Part shown: positions 10,637-20,171 of the stretch, piece by piece
Numbering within the stretch: position 1 is the stretch's first letter
How the letters are laid out: the number at the start of each line of letters is the position of its first letter
Assembly (NCBI GenBank): GCA_949825045.1
Contig: OX463812.1
Coordinates: 6,742,661 to 6,806,660 of the forward strand
Source: Argyresthia goedartella
Lineage: Eukaryota; Arthropoda; Insecta; Lepidoptera; Argyresthiidae
DNA: 64,000 nt
Reading direction: 5' to 3'
Notes under the pieces: generated by a model
Seen by the model: only the letters and a program-made list of their open reading frames with translations
Told to the model about the DNA's origin: nothing
The model's database searches: none
Translations under genes and position numbers: made by a program

Positions 10637-10900
10637 AAATATATATAATAATTAATTAAAGTTGTTCAGAAAAGAGTCCCCAAAACCACCTAAAATATAA
10701 CTCAACCTCTTTTCTGGTACAACTGCATACAGGCACTTACACTGCTCCTGGCCCCACGCTATGATATTCCAGAAACAGCAGCAATATGCGTGTTCAAAAT
10801 ATAGGTTTACTTCATTACCTCTAGTAGGTTAAATATAGGTCTAAATATAGGTTTACTTCATTACTTCTACTATCCTAGGAATGTGCTAGGAACGGAATTC
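10158..10900. other. AT-rich 3' UTR-like sequence with small palindromes and (AAAT)n
   Basis: TTTATCGATATT (10349-10360) pairs with AATATCGATAAA (ending about 10378). GCACCCCCAAATATG near 10425 pairs imperfectly with CACATTTAGGGGTGC near 10453. A pure (AAAT)n tract lies at about 10,598-10,634. No gene is seen. Confidence 0.6.
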
Positions 10901-11044
10901 ATTACCACCCGGCGCGGCGGTTGTATTACCACCCGGCGCGGCGGTTGTATTACCACCCGGCGCGGCGGTTGTATTACCACCCGGCGCGGCGGTTGTATTA
11001 CCACCCGGCGCGGCGGTCGTATTACCACCCGGCGCGGCGGTTGT
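10901..11044. repeat. Minisatellite, 6 x 24 bp, GC-rich
   Basis: There are six head-to-tail units of ATTACCACCCGGCGCGGCGG plus TTGT. Only one base differs (GTCGT instead of GTTGT in unit 5). The unit is far richer in GC than its surroundings. Because 24 is a multiple of 3, one frame stays open across the array and spells an 8-residue repeat (YYHPARRL); I see no gene around it. Confidence 0.95.
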
Positions 11045-11236
11045 ATTCATTAAGAATTACTCTTAATTATAAAATCTGCGCTGCGAAGGTGAAGTTGAAT
11101 CAGAGGATTATCAACCAGGCAAGCGATGTTATAACTATATTGGTACACAAAAAAAACTACCGTTCAACACTTGTTTAAAAACAAAAACATATGGAATTTG
11201 GCGTTTGTTTTGAGGTTAAACGCTGTTTAATATTTT

Positions 11237-11751
11237 TATCGACACACGTATCATAAACCCTTTTATCTACACACGTATCATAGACCCTCTTTGCTGCGTG
11301 CAAAAACCGCACGTTACGATCAGCATAATGTTGAACTACTTGGTAAAAACTCATTTCTTATCTGAAAAATTACACATTATGACCATAATGTGTAATATTT
11401 CTACACATTATGACATTCAAATTTCGAACGCCGTCGCCCGCCTGCATGCCGCCCCTGGTTTTTCTGTGAAGTTGGTGCTGACATTCAAATTTCGAACGCC
11501 GACGCCCGAAGTTGGTGCTACAGAACAAGCTAAACAACTGCAGAGCCACAATGCCGGTCAAACGTGCGGTTCCTTTACGCATCAGGGAGGGCTTATGATA
11601 AGTGTGTAGATAAACTAGTGTATGTGACTGTGCATAATTAGGCATTAAAAATCTCGAGTGATATTATTATGAAACTCGCCTTCGGCTCGTTTCATAAACC
11701 CACTCTCGAGTATTAATGCCCTCCATTATGTAGCAGTCACATAAACTACTA
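11237..11751 (+). repeat. Fam-1 repeat, copy 3 (subfamily A)
   Basis: It carries a doubled left end (TATCGACACACGTATCAT and then TCTACACACGTATCATAGAC), the duplicated core at about 11,411 and 11,482, and the complete right hairpin with two CTCGAG sites around GCCTTCGGCTC. It ends ATAAACTACTA and passes straight into copy 4. Confidence 0.85.
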
Positions 11752-12161
11752 TTAACTGCGTCAAAAAACCACACGTTACGACCAGCATAATGATGAACTG
11801 CTTAGTAAAACTCATTTCTTATCTGAATATTGATCATTATGACCATAATGTACCAAAGTTTGTCAAATTATGACATTCAAATTTCGTACGCCAACGCCCA
11901 CCTGCGTGCCGCCCCTAGTTTGTCTGTGAAGTTGGTACTACTGGACAAGCTAAACAACTGCAGAACTGATCAATGCCACAATGCCGGTCGAACATGCGGT
12001 TCCTGAACACATCAAAGAGAGCTTATGATATGTGTGTAGATAAACTAGTGTATGTAACTGTACATTATTAGGCATTAATACTCTCGAGTGATAATATTTA
12101 TGAAACGAGCCACTCTCGAGTATTAATGCTCTCCATTATGTAGCAGTCACATAAACTACTA
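11752..12161 (+). repeat. Fam-1 repeat, copy 4 (subfamily B), joined to copy 3
   Basis: It lacks the left end and starts at TTAACTGCGTCAAAAAACCA. It has the single core and the subfamily B centre TGAATATTGATCATTATGAC. The right hairpin is intact but its loop is shortened. It ends ATAAACTACTA at 12161. Confidence 0.85.
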
Positions 12162-12863
12162 TAGTGGTAACACGGTTAGTGTAAAAAGATAAAGTGTTCG
12201 GCAAGGATTTTGGCATCAATTTGATGATTCATCAATAGCGCTCTAAAGATAGGTAGATGCAATGTATTTATATTCCGATGAAATACTTACTATAATACAT
12301 TTTCCGTGGTTTAGATTTTCATACGAGTATTACATCTATATACACAATTCCTTGTCAGCGCGGATTCTGAAATCGGAAATCCGATATTTTGTGTTTTTTT
12401 CGACAGAAAATACTGGCCACCTAATCCAAATAGCTTTTGTTTAAACAATCTCCATACCGAAAAAAAGTCAGTATTTCAAAATTGGAACGGCTCACGCCTT
12501 CTAAGAGGATTCGTACTAATACCAACATTTCCATTCACTCCGTTCGTCTCTATTCTGTACACGAAAAGGCTCATAGTGTCTCGTCAGCGTGAAAAAGTAA
12601 GTTTGTTGAATTTCACAAAGTTCGGATGCACCGGGAGAACACAGATTTCAAATAAGGAACTGGGGGATGATCCGATTGGACTCTAGGCAGCAGCCAGGCC
12701 CTATTTGTGCGCGCTTTTAACGTTTCGAAAAAGGGTTTTCCGATATTCTAAATCCGGATTTCCCGAACGTATATCGGACCATGCCAGGAAACTGAAACAA
12801 TCCTGGAATAGATGGATCGTGTTTAGGCCGAACTGGTCCAATTTACACTACTCGTTAGTCCTA
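12162..12863. other. No recognised feature
   Basis: Ordinary mixed sequence; short open frames at 12262-12444 and 12705-12893 have no visible domain. Confidence 0.5.
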
Positions 12864-13100
12864 TACCATACAGGGTGTAACAGAAAGGTGTAGTCATAAA
12901 TAAAGGGGGAAGGAAAGGCAACTTTCACTATGAATACGATTTGATCAGAGCAACTTTATTTTCCATTTTTCCATATAAATTAGCTGACTTCCCAGCCCAA
13001 AATATACAGGAACCTGAAAATTAAAGTTGCTCAGATAAAATCGGTTTCATAGTAAATATGTTTATAACTATTTTGTACAGAACATCATCGTTGACCGGGA
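12864..13100 (+). repeat. TIR-type repeat (CAGAAAGGTGTAGTCATA family), copy 1
   Basis: The left end AGGGTGTAACAGAAAGGTGT is the exact complement of the right end seen at 57.2 kb (ACACCTTTCTGTAACACCCT). Inside, ACGATTTGATCAGAGCAACT and a later GTTGCTCAGATAAAATCGGT form an inverted pair. The right terminus is not recognisable. Probably a MITE. Confidence 0.6.
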
Positions 13101-13324
13101 ATTGATGTTACCCTGGTCACTCTCATTGAGACAAAACTAAGGTTTGTGCTGTAGTCTGTTTGCAATAGTCATACATATTTCGAAGCACTCACCCACCTTT
13201 TGGCGCAGTCGGTTAAAAAGAAAGTGGCACTGTGTAGAGCCTTTATTCACTACGATAAAAAGCATTCTACTTTTTGTAAATTCCATGAATTATTGCTCGC
13301 TTTTGTTATTCACCATCGGATTCG

Positions 13325-13745
13325 GATATACTATTATTATTATTATTATTAGATATTTATTTCAGATATCGAGATCCTTACAAAAATATAAATATATATT
13401 CACATAAACACAAATTATCTATGGATTAATTCAATTTCCAATCAATTAATTAGAAATTCTATCAACATTTTCACCCGATGAAAGGGCCGTCCCATCTCTC
13501 TGCAAAAGCTTTGAAGATACCGTCATCACTGCCGCGCATTCTGCCCAGCAATGACTCAGCTCGTTTCCTCATCATCACGTGGAAGCCATCAGTACGCGCG
13601 TCTGCGAACATCGCTGGAGCACTGCAGAAGCGCGGCTGCCGCAACAACCTCCTAAAGGCGTAATTATATTGGTTGCGTATGGCGCTGAAAGTCTTCTGTG
13701 AATAACTGACCCACAGACTGCTGATGTAGAAAGATTGGCAATAGG
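13325..13745 (-). pseudogene. LINE ORF2 C-terminal fragment with 3' tail (minus)
   Basis: The minus strand reads, in one of several frames, FADARTDGFHVMMRKRAESL and then FAERWDGPF, matching the plus-strand fragment at 41.1 kb. The 3' UTR leads to a (TAA)n tail (plus-strand ATTATTATT at about 13,329-13,352). Frameshifts break the part nearer 13,745. It is a 5'-truncated non-LTR insertion from an unresolved Jockey- or CR1-like group. Confidence 0.6.
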
Positions 13746-13924
13746 CTTTAAAAAGTGTCAGGTGCCGCTGTCACGTTCCGCCTGAGCCGAGCGTGCAAGC
13801 GAGAGTGCGGAACAAGCGATAGAGAGGCACGATCGGCCTATACGTTTCTTATGTCATTATCACGTAAATTTATCGTCCGTAAACCGACTTTACAGACAAC
13901 CAATTTTTTTAATAACACATACAA

Positions 13925-13995
13925 CCCTATGAACGCACCTGGTTACGTATATGGAGTATGAAAGTAGCCGCACCAATAACTTTGTATACTACATT
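13925..13995 (+). repeat. Short dispersed repeat (GGTTACATATATGG type)
   Basis: CACCTGGTTACGTATATGGA is followed by GTATGAAAGTAGCCGCACCA and ATAACTTTGTATACTACATT. The same order occurs at 50.10 kb. Confidence 0.55.
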
Positions 13996-14999
13996 TTGCG
14001 GTCTTAAGCTCAACCTATTGACTTATCACTAAAATTATATAAAATTATATATATCCTGTTACTCTCACGGTCTCATTTGTTAAAATCCGTCAAGCTGTTT
14101 GGACTGCAGCTGTTTTTTGTAATATTAACACCCTAACAACTCCGCCATTTTGAAAATTTTCCACAAACTGACAAAAACTATATTAAATTAACTAACCTGC
14201 TCACGAAAATTTACGAGAATCAGTTGAGAAATGCGGCCTGTAGAGTATAACATCCGGACACACATCCGGACACACATCCGGACATACGAAGGAATTTTTG
14301 CCCAATCCTGAATCAGAGACGCTTCGGCCGCACGGTCAATTAATCACTATACCGCCTTATACTACTATTTGACCAAGTAAAATGACATTCTTCTGTAATG
14401 CAAGTTTTTGTATAATACTTACTAGTTTTCTCATAAATGTTGTAGATTTTTTTCCTCCCGTGAGGGTCGTCTGACGCAGGTATGCCGCAAAAACGAAAAG
14501 ATCCATTAATATCTACATTAACGACCCGTGCGACGGCTGTGTTGCCAACCTTACCTAATTTATTATGTTGTGTAGGATGCCTCAGGCCTTTCTTGTAAGT
14601 AATTAGTTCAGCTTAAGTTAAATGAGAAAATTGTGGCTGTCAATGTAAGGCGTTTAGGGTCTTGCCATAAAAAATCAATTCATGTTATACACTTATTATT
14701 TTTTTTTGGATTTGGTGTTTGTTTTGAGGTTAAAATATGTTTAATATTTTGTATGGTAACACGGTTAACGTTTTAATGTTGTTTAAATGCAAACGGGTGC
14801 AAATGGGCCTCATCCATTTCTTATGATAAATTTCGTGATGTTATGTTAGTTTATTTTTAAGCTCATAACCGAATTAAAAATGGAGAGGGTTCTCGAATCG
14901 ATTGTATATTTTAATGGTTTTTAAAAGTTTTTAACTTTTTAACTTCATACTGAATATGCATTGTTGTTTTTAATAAAAATGCAAGTTTAAGGCTATTAC
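13996..14999. other. No gene; short 12-bp repeat
   Basis: ACATCCGGACAC occurs about three times in tandem at 14,250-14,286. The rest is AT-rich and unassigned. Confidence 0.55.
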
Positions 15000-15355
15000 T
15001 GCATTGTTTAAGAGGAATAATGAAATGAGCGAATGAAAAACTAATTTAGCGAATTAGCAAAAACAGCGGAATTACCTGAAATGAGCGAATAAAACATTAA
15101 ATAGCGCGACAAAATTACTGGATTGCGCGAACAAATTGCTGAATGGTTAAGCCAACTTTTATTGGCTAAATAAAGACTATATGGGCAAAGTGGTGGATCA
15201 CCGTTTGGCGAAGGCTAAAGGTGGTGAGCGAAGTGAAGTTCAACCGCACATGTAAGAACAACAAAATCCATTTCTAGTCGCGCAATTCAGTAATTTTGTG
15301 AGGCAAAATCAGTAATCAAAACTAGATTTACGCTCATACGTTTAAATACTACCTG
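15000..15355 (+). repeat. Variable-word repeat, copy Y
   Basis: The left side has imperfect repeats of ATGAGCGAAT and GCGCGACAAAATTACTG. The core AAGGTGGTGAGCGAAGTGAA and ACATGTAAGAACAACAAAA match copies X and Z. The right side, GCGCAATTCAGTAATTTTGT, is the same word in inverted orientation. The repeated word differs from that of copies X and Z. Confidence 0.55.
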
Positions 15356-15411
15356 TTATTTTATTACACTAAGAACTAAAGATTAGAAGCAGCGTGCCGC
15401 GTAGCAACCTG

Positions 15412-15496
15412 GCGTAGCAAGTACTACGGGGCGTAGCAAGTACTACGGGGCGTAGCAAGTACTACGGGGCGTAGCAAGTACTACGGGGCGTAGCAA
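15412..15496. repeat. Minisatellite, 4.5 x 19 bp
   Basis: Four exact units of GCGTAGCAAGTACTACGGG plus a half unit. Each unit contains an imperfect internal palindrome (GTAG..GTACTAC). A diverged partial unit precedes the array near 15,399. Confidence 0.95.
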
Positions 15497-15582
15497 TGGA
15501 TTACATCTGCGTAACGATCTCGCTCCAATGAGAAGGGAATGCCGGAACATTATCTATCTATATTTTGTACGAATAGTTATTT

Positions 15583-16053
15583 TATCTACACACGTATCAT
15601 AAACCCTCTTTACTGCGTACAAAAACCGCACGTTACGATCAGCATAATGTTAAACTACTTGGTAAAAACTAATTTCTTATCTGAAAAATTACACATTATG
15701 ACCATAATGTGTAATTTTTCTACATATTATGACATTCAAATTTCGAACGTCGACGCCCGCCTGCGAGCCGTCCCTAGTTTGTTTGTGAAGTTGGTACTGA
15801 CATTCAAATTTCGAACGCCGACGCCCGCCTCCGTGAAGTTGGTACTACAGAACAAGCTAAACAATTGCAGAGCCACAATGCCGGTCAAACATGCGGTTCC
15901 TGAACACATCAAAGAGAGCTTATGATATGTGTGTAGATAAACTAGTGTATGTAACTGTACATAATTAGGCACTAAAAGTCTCGAGTGATATTATTATGAA
16001 ACGAGCCGAAAGTTTTAATGCCCTCCATTATGCAGCAGTCACATAAACTACTA
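15583..16053 (+). repeat. Fam-1 repeat, copy 5 (subfamily A)
   Basis: It starts TATCTACACACGTATCAT. A perfect 18-bp palindrome around the dinucleotide AC lies at 15,683-15,720 (GAAAAATTACACATTATG). The core is duplicated. The right hairpin is partly deleted on one arm. It ends ATAAACTACTA. Confidence 0.85.
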
Positions 16054-16479
16054 TTAAAGCAGAGTTCCAATTTCAACTGCCGTGTACTAAGTACAACCAA
16101 ACAGAAAGGTGTAGAGGAATTTTAAATTGTCAATACGAACAAGTTTCCTCAGAAAACCGATTTGATCAGAGAAGTTTGGCGCAGTGAAAATAGAACTAGC
16201 TCAGAACATCTATGAATTTAATAATGCAAGTACGATGTCTCTAATGACCAACTAAATCTGAATGAAACTATTTCGTTACAACCAATAAATATAATAGAGT
16301 AGTCTAATAGTTTTTTAGTTAGTTTCTGAACAACAGTAAAGTCAGTCAGTCTGCTGAGACTGCTGCCTGGATTCGGTTATCTGATCTAAACATAATGATT
16401 ATGTTTTTCGTTCCAAACATTTTTGTTTTATTAGCTCGTTGTAACATCAAGTATTTTTTTATTTCACTACATAGCGTCA
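16054..16479. other. Unassigned; remnant of CAGAAAGGTGTAG family
   Basis: ACAGAAAGGTGTAG at about 16,100 and CCGATTTGATCAGAGAAGTT at about 16,160 are isolated pieces of the repeat seen at 12.9, 54.3 and 57.0 kb. Nothing else is recognised. Confidence 0.45.
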
Positions 16480-16740
16480 CGGCTTTTCCCATACGGGGTG
16501 GCAGAGGCACAATTGTGCCCACTTTGAGCCATTTATTCAATTATCCGTTTTGCGTGACAGGGGGCTATCCCATGCTTTGGAGTACTGAAGGTTTCCTCAC
16601 GATGTTTTCCATCAACGTTAGAAAGTACGTATAATGTACTTAAATAAATGAATTATCTCATTCGTACATGGTCAGGAATCGAACCTGCATCTCCTGAGTG
16701 AGAAGCAGGCGTGAAACCCATTAGACCACGGAGCTCACTT
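16480..16740 (-). mobile_element. SINE-III with tRNA-Glu-like head (minus)
   Basis: On the minus strand GAGCTCCGTGGTCTAATGGG (A-box region) is followed by CTTCTCACTCAGG, an anticodon-loop-like part that would read CTC, and GCAGGTTCGATTCCTGACC (B-box region). The acceptor stem does not pair, so this is a SINE head and not a working tRNA. The body includes AACATCGTGAGGAAACC and GGGATAGCCCCCTGTCACGC. Confidence 0.7.
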
Positions 16741-17661
16741 TTTATAGATAAATATAAAAACATTTAGTCATGCATTTCCTTTTTTTATACATAAAAACTT
16801 TTTTAATATAGCCCATTATGCCCCACTGATACGTTAAAGTCTCTTTCCACTTTTTCTATTCGATTTGGTCTTGAAGTTTTTAACTTATGTATCTCTAAGT
16901 TTTTAACTTATGTACAGAAGCAGCATTAGAAAAACTGGATCGGTTTACATATAGACTTAAGTACCTACACAAAACATGAAAACAAGTATGGTGAAATGAT
17001 CACGATAATCCAAACACAATTTGGTGGTCGGTCGTTGGATCGGTTTACATAATAAGGCGATACCTCGTCCGTGCAAAGGTCCCCGTTACTCCAGGCGGAA
17101 AGACCCGCAGTGTGAGAGGGACGGAATCGGGAAAAAATGTCATAACGTAGCTAAACCACAGAAAAATTGTTTAAAAACAAACTACGCTATTTTGTCAAAA
17201 CGTTTTTAAACAGATTTAGTGAATACATAATATCTACATTTTGAATGCAGTTCCACAATGAAATTAGTTAGGATTTCAGAATTACAGGAAAAAATAAAAC
17301 AATATAGAGGTATTTTCGTAAATAAATTCTATCGAGAAAATTCCATCAAATCGCGTTTTCCTCAAGTGAGAATCTTAATCAAATAATCAATAAACGATAA
17401 CCCAAAAATCAAATCTGTAGATGACTTCATGCTGCAGTAAATGGATTCGAAAAAAACCCATTTTTTTTTCGTATCACTATAATAAAGCTGATCCAGCTAA
17501 TGCCGTTTCTCACTGTACCGAATGGTTTACCTCCTATCGTTGTGCCGAGAGAAATATAATTACACAGAAAACATGCAAATATTGGAATAGGAGAACAGTT
17601 ATAAATAATCGAACTCAAATTCCCGGCAATAACCAAAAAACCGCAGCTTCTGGTTGCACCA
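16741..17661. other. No recognised gene
   Basis: AT-rich. AAATGATCACGATAATCC at about 16,994 resembles the word of the variable-word repeat Z. No domain is seen in the short open frames. Confidence 0.5.
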
Positions 17662-17718
17662 TCAATATCGCAATTGTCCATCAATATCGCAATTGTCCAT
17701 CAATATCGCAATTGTCCA
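17662..17718. repeat. Tandem repeat, 3 x 19 bp
   Basis: Three identical units of TCAATATCGCAATTGTCCA, head to tail. Confidence 0.95.
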
Positions 17719-18159
17719 AATCTACCCTTAAATATATTTCCTGACGCGTTTACAATAAGATCAACTTTTGCGTGACTACCGCTTTCGGATACCGAGTGTT
17801 TTCAGTTTCCGTGTAATTTATAACAATTAATGTTCTGTGGTGACGCTGGACGCTGCTGGTGGCAGTGATTAATATATTGCTCTGTATTACAAATCAACGA
17901 GGATCTATTGTCAACAGACTATTCTATTATGCGGGTTATTCGCGGCTCAACCTTTCTAAACAATACATTAGCCTGCTGAGACGCAGATTACCTAAAAAGG
18001 AACTTTTTTGACAGACGTCACCTAAAGCACTGAAGATTCTATTGTGGGCATTTGTGGGGCAACGACACAAAATTTGCCTCAACTGTAATGTCATTATTTT
18101 TCCTTTTCCGGCCAGCAGAGTAGCGAAAGGCTTAGAGTGAGAATGAAAGGGCTGCAAAT
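17719..18159. other. No recognised feature
   Basis: No gene or repeat is recognised; overlapping short frames only. Confidence 0.45.
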
Positions 18160-18415
18160 GATCACCAAAATATTTTTTCTTTACCCAAAATTGTTAAATG
18201 ATCACCAAAAGTTGCAGAAAATATCAGGGCAAAATACTGCGGTAGCTTAGGTGCAGGGTAAATTTTCCTTCTTTTTAGGTTGAACATGTAAGAACAACAA
18301 AAATACTTAAAAAATAACTTAAGTATACAAAACATAAAAAGAAGAAAAAAAGGATCATTTAACCAAACACAATTTGGTGATCATTTACTAATTCTGGCAG
18401 TGGTTTCGCATTTAT
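18160..18415 (+). repeat. Variable-word repeat, copy Z
   Basis: The words AAATGATCACCAAAA occur twice on the left (about 18,157 and 18,195), and the inverted form TTTGGTGATCATTTA on the right (about 18,372). Between them lies the core GCAAAATACTGCGGTAGCTT, TTTTTAGGTTGAACATGTAA and GAACAACAAAAATACTT, shared with copies X and Y. Confidence 0.6.
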
Positions 18416-18523
18416 TAGTAGTAAATTTTCGATTTTTTTGGTAATCGTTTAAACACAAGCCGAATGACATATGACGTATGTATTGAATAACTGGCAACCA
18501 TGGGCACAACTGTGTCACCTCGT

Positions 18524-18573
18524 ATGGAAAAAGGCGTGACGCTATATCATCATAGCGTCACGCCTTTTTCCAT
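18524..18573. repeat. Perfect 22-bp inverted repeat, 6-nt loop
   Basis: ATGGAAAAAGGCGTGACGCT and AT (18,524-18,545) pair exactly with 18,552-18,573. The loop is ATCATC. The arm resembles the GGAAAAGCCGTGACGCT piece of SINE-III at 16.48 kb. Confidence 0.9.
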
Positions 18574-18864
18574 TTGTTGTTGTTGTTTAAAGAATTAATT
18601 ATCTTTCTTCCTATTATCAATTAGTTTTACATAACTTTTCAAATAGTTGCTTGCCCATCTATACTAATATTGCTGATGCCCTAATATGAACTGTGAAAGG
18701 AATTGTAGGCTAAATTACATTATAAAGGACAGCCTATGCCTAACACTTGGTCGTTAGAGTTACCCTGTCATAAGGGTTACTTGTTAGATAAATGACCAAA
18801 AGATCCAAAAAAATATCAAAGAATGGTTTCTTATCGGGTGAATTATTCATGAAAACTGCTTGTT

Positions 18865-19040
18865 TTATTAGGGTTCCGTACCCGAAGGGTGCCAAACGGG
18901 ACCCTATTACTAAGCCTCCGCTGTCCGTCCATCCGTCCGTCCGACACCGGGCTCTATCGGATCAACCGAAATATATGTAGAGAGCTGAAATTTTCACACA
19001 ATGTGCATTTCTGTTGTCGCAACAGCAACAAATATTGAAA
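18865..19040 (+). repeat. GGTTCCGTACC-type dispersed repeat, copy 3
   Basis: The phrase AGGGTTCCGTACCCGAAGGG is followed by GTGCCAAACGGGACCC, GTCCGTCCATCCGTCCGTCC and GGGCTCTATCGGATCAACCG. It is the best preserved copy in the window. Confidence 0.75.
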
Positions 19041-20171
19041 AATACCGATTTTCAAGAATTAAAAGAAGTACCCATATAAGAAATTATTGGTATGGCTATT
19101 TTCTTAGCCATTTTGTTTTATTTGTTTATCGGTGAAAATGGACTCTCGCAATCTTATCGGAAAAGCTTTTTATTGCAGGTATTGAGTTTGGTGCTTAGTT
19201 ATTTGTCATAATATGATTGACTAGCTTTTACCCGCGGACTTCGCTCTCGCGGATGCACGTTTTTATACAACAGGGTATTTCTGAATCAATGCGAAGCCGA
19301 CCTTTAGTAATAAGGATATCGGAAGGTACAGAATTTAGCTCTTAAGATTGCATCCGTTTTTAGTAGCAGTAGTCGTCTGTACTTGCAACCGATCTCGAAA
19401 TCCCATATTCACATACTTAATACAGTAAAACAAACTGACATTTACTGAATAACAATGTTTTTTTGCAGAGCGCCTACAAGGAACATATAGTGCGAAATTC
19501 GGACCTTAAGGGCTCGAAAATAGACCCTACATTTTTATTTCTATTAAATTTTATTGCCATTAGGCGAGAACTCATAATCGAATATAAGTTTCGTTCAAAT
19601 CCGTAAACATATACATACTATGCTAGTAAAAGTAGTTCAATGATACATACACGTGTAGCGGCATTGATTATTCTAGCGCCTAGGTAGAGCCGAGAATGAT
19701 TCAACGACTAATTATGACAATGTAGCTCAGTTAATTACGATATAATTAAATTATTCATAAATAATTTCCTATATTTTTAGCAATGTAGTCAATATAAATT
19801 ATCTCTTTAGCGTTAGTTCGCTATGTACAATTATTGTTAGGTACACTATCGGGTAACCATTTCCATACGTTACTATTACAATTGTACCAATATCATGTTG
19901 AATAACCGGTGTTCACAAGGACCCCGGGAGATCCACCAATGCCATCCCCACGATCTCCTTATCCAATACGTACCTTCGTAAAGATGCGTATTGCCTATAT
20001 GAAATGAATTAACTATGCGCTACAACGCCGCTTAAAAAGTTGATAATAATGTTGGTACAATTACTTATGAAATGAAGCAAATAAAATATAGAAAGAACTC
20101 ATTCTACTCGTAGCAACGGGGCACGGCAAACGGCAGCCCACGGGGTTTGCATAATAAGGTCATCCTTCATT
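19041..20171. other. Unassigned; short lepidopteran repeat phrase
   Basis: GACTAGCTTTTACCCGCGGA followed by CTTCGCTCTCGCGG at about 19,221-19,254 resembles a phrase common at lepidopteran LINE/SINE 3' ends. No gene is seen. Confidence 0.4.

Noticed and set aside
10921..11178. Open frame of 85 codons with repeated YYHPARRL
   Set aside because: Created by a 24-bp minisatellite (a multiple of 3); there is no start context, domain or homologous coding sequence around it.
16665..16740. Possible real tRNA-Glu gene (minus)
   Set aside because: The A and B boxes and a CTC anticodon loop are present, but the acceptor stem does not pair and a SINE body follows, so it is a SINE head.
14990..18415. CRISPR-like array from repeated words at 15.0 and 18.2 kb and the 19-bp arrays
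   Set aside because: Repeat units are short and imperfect or directly adjacent with no unique spacers, and the genome context is eukaryotic.
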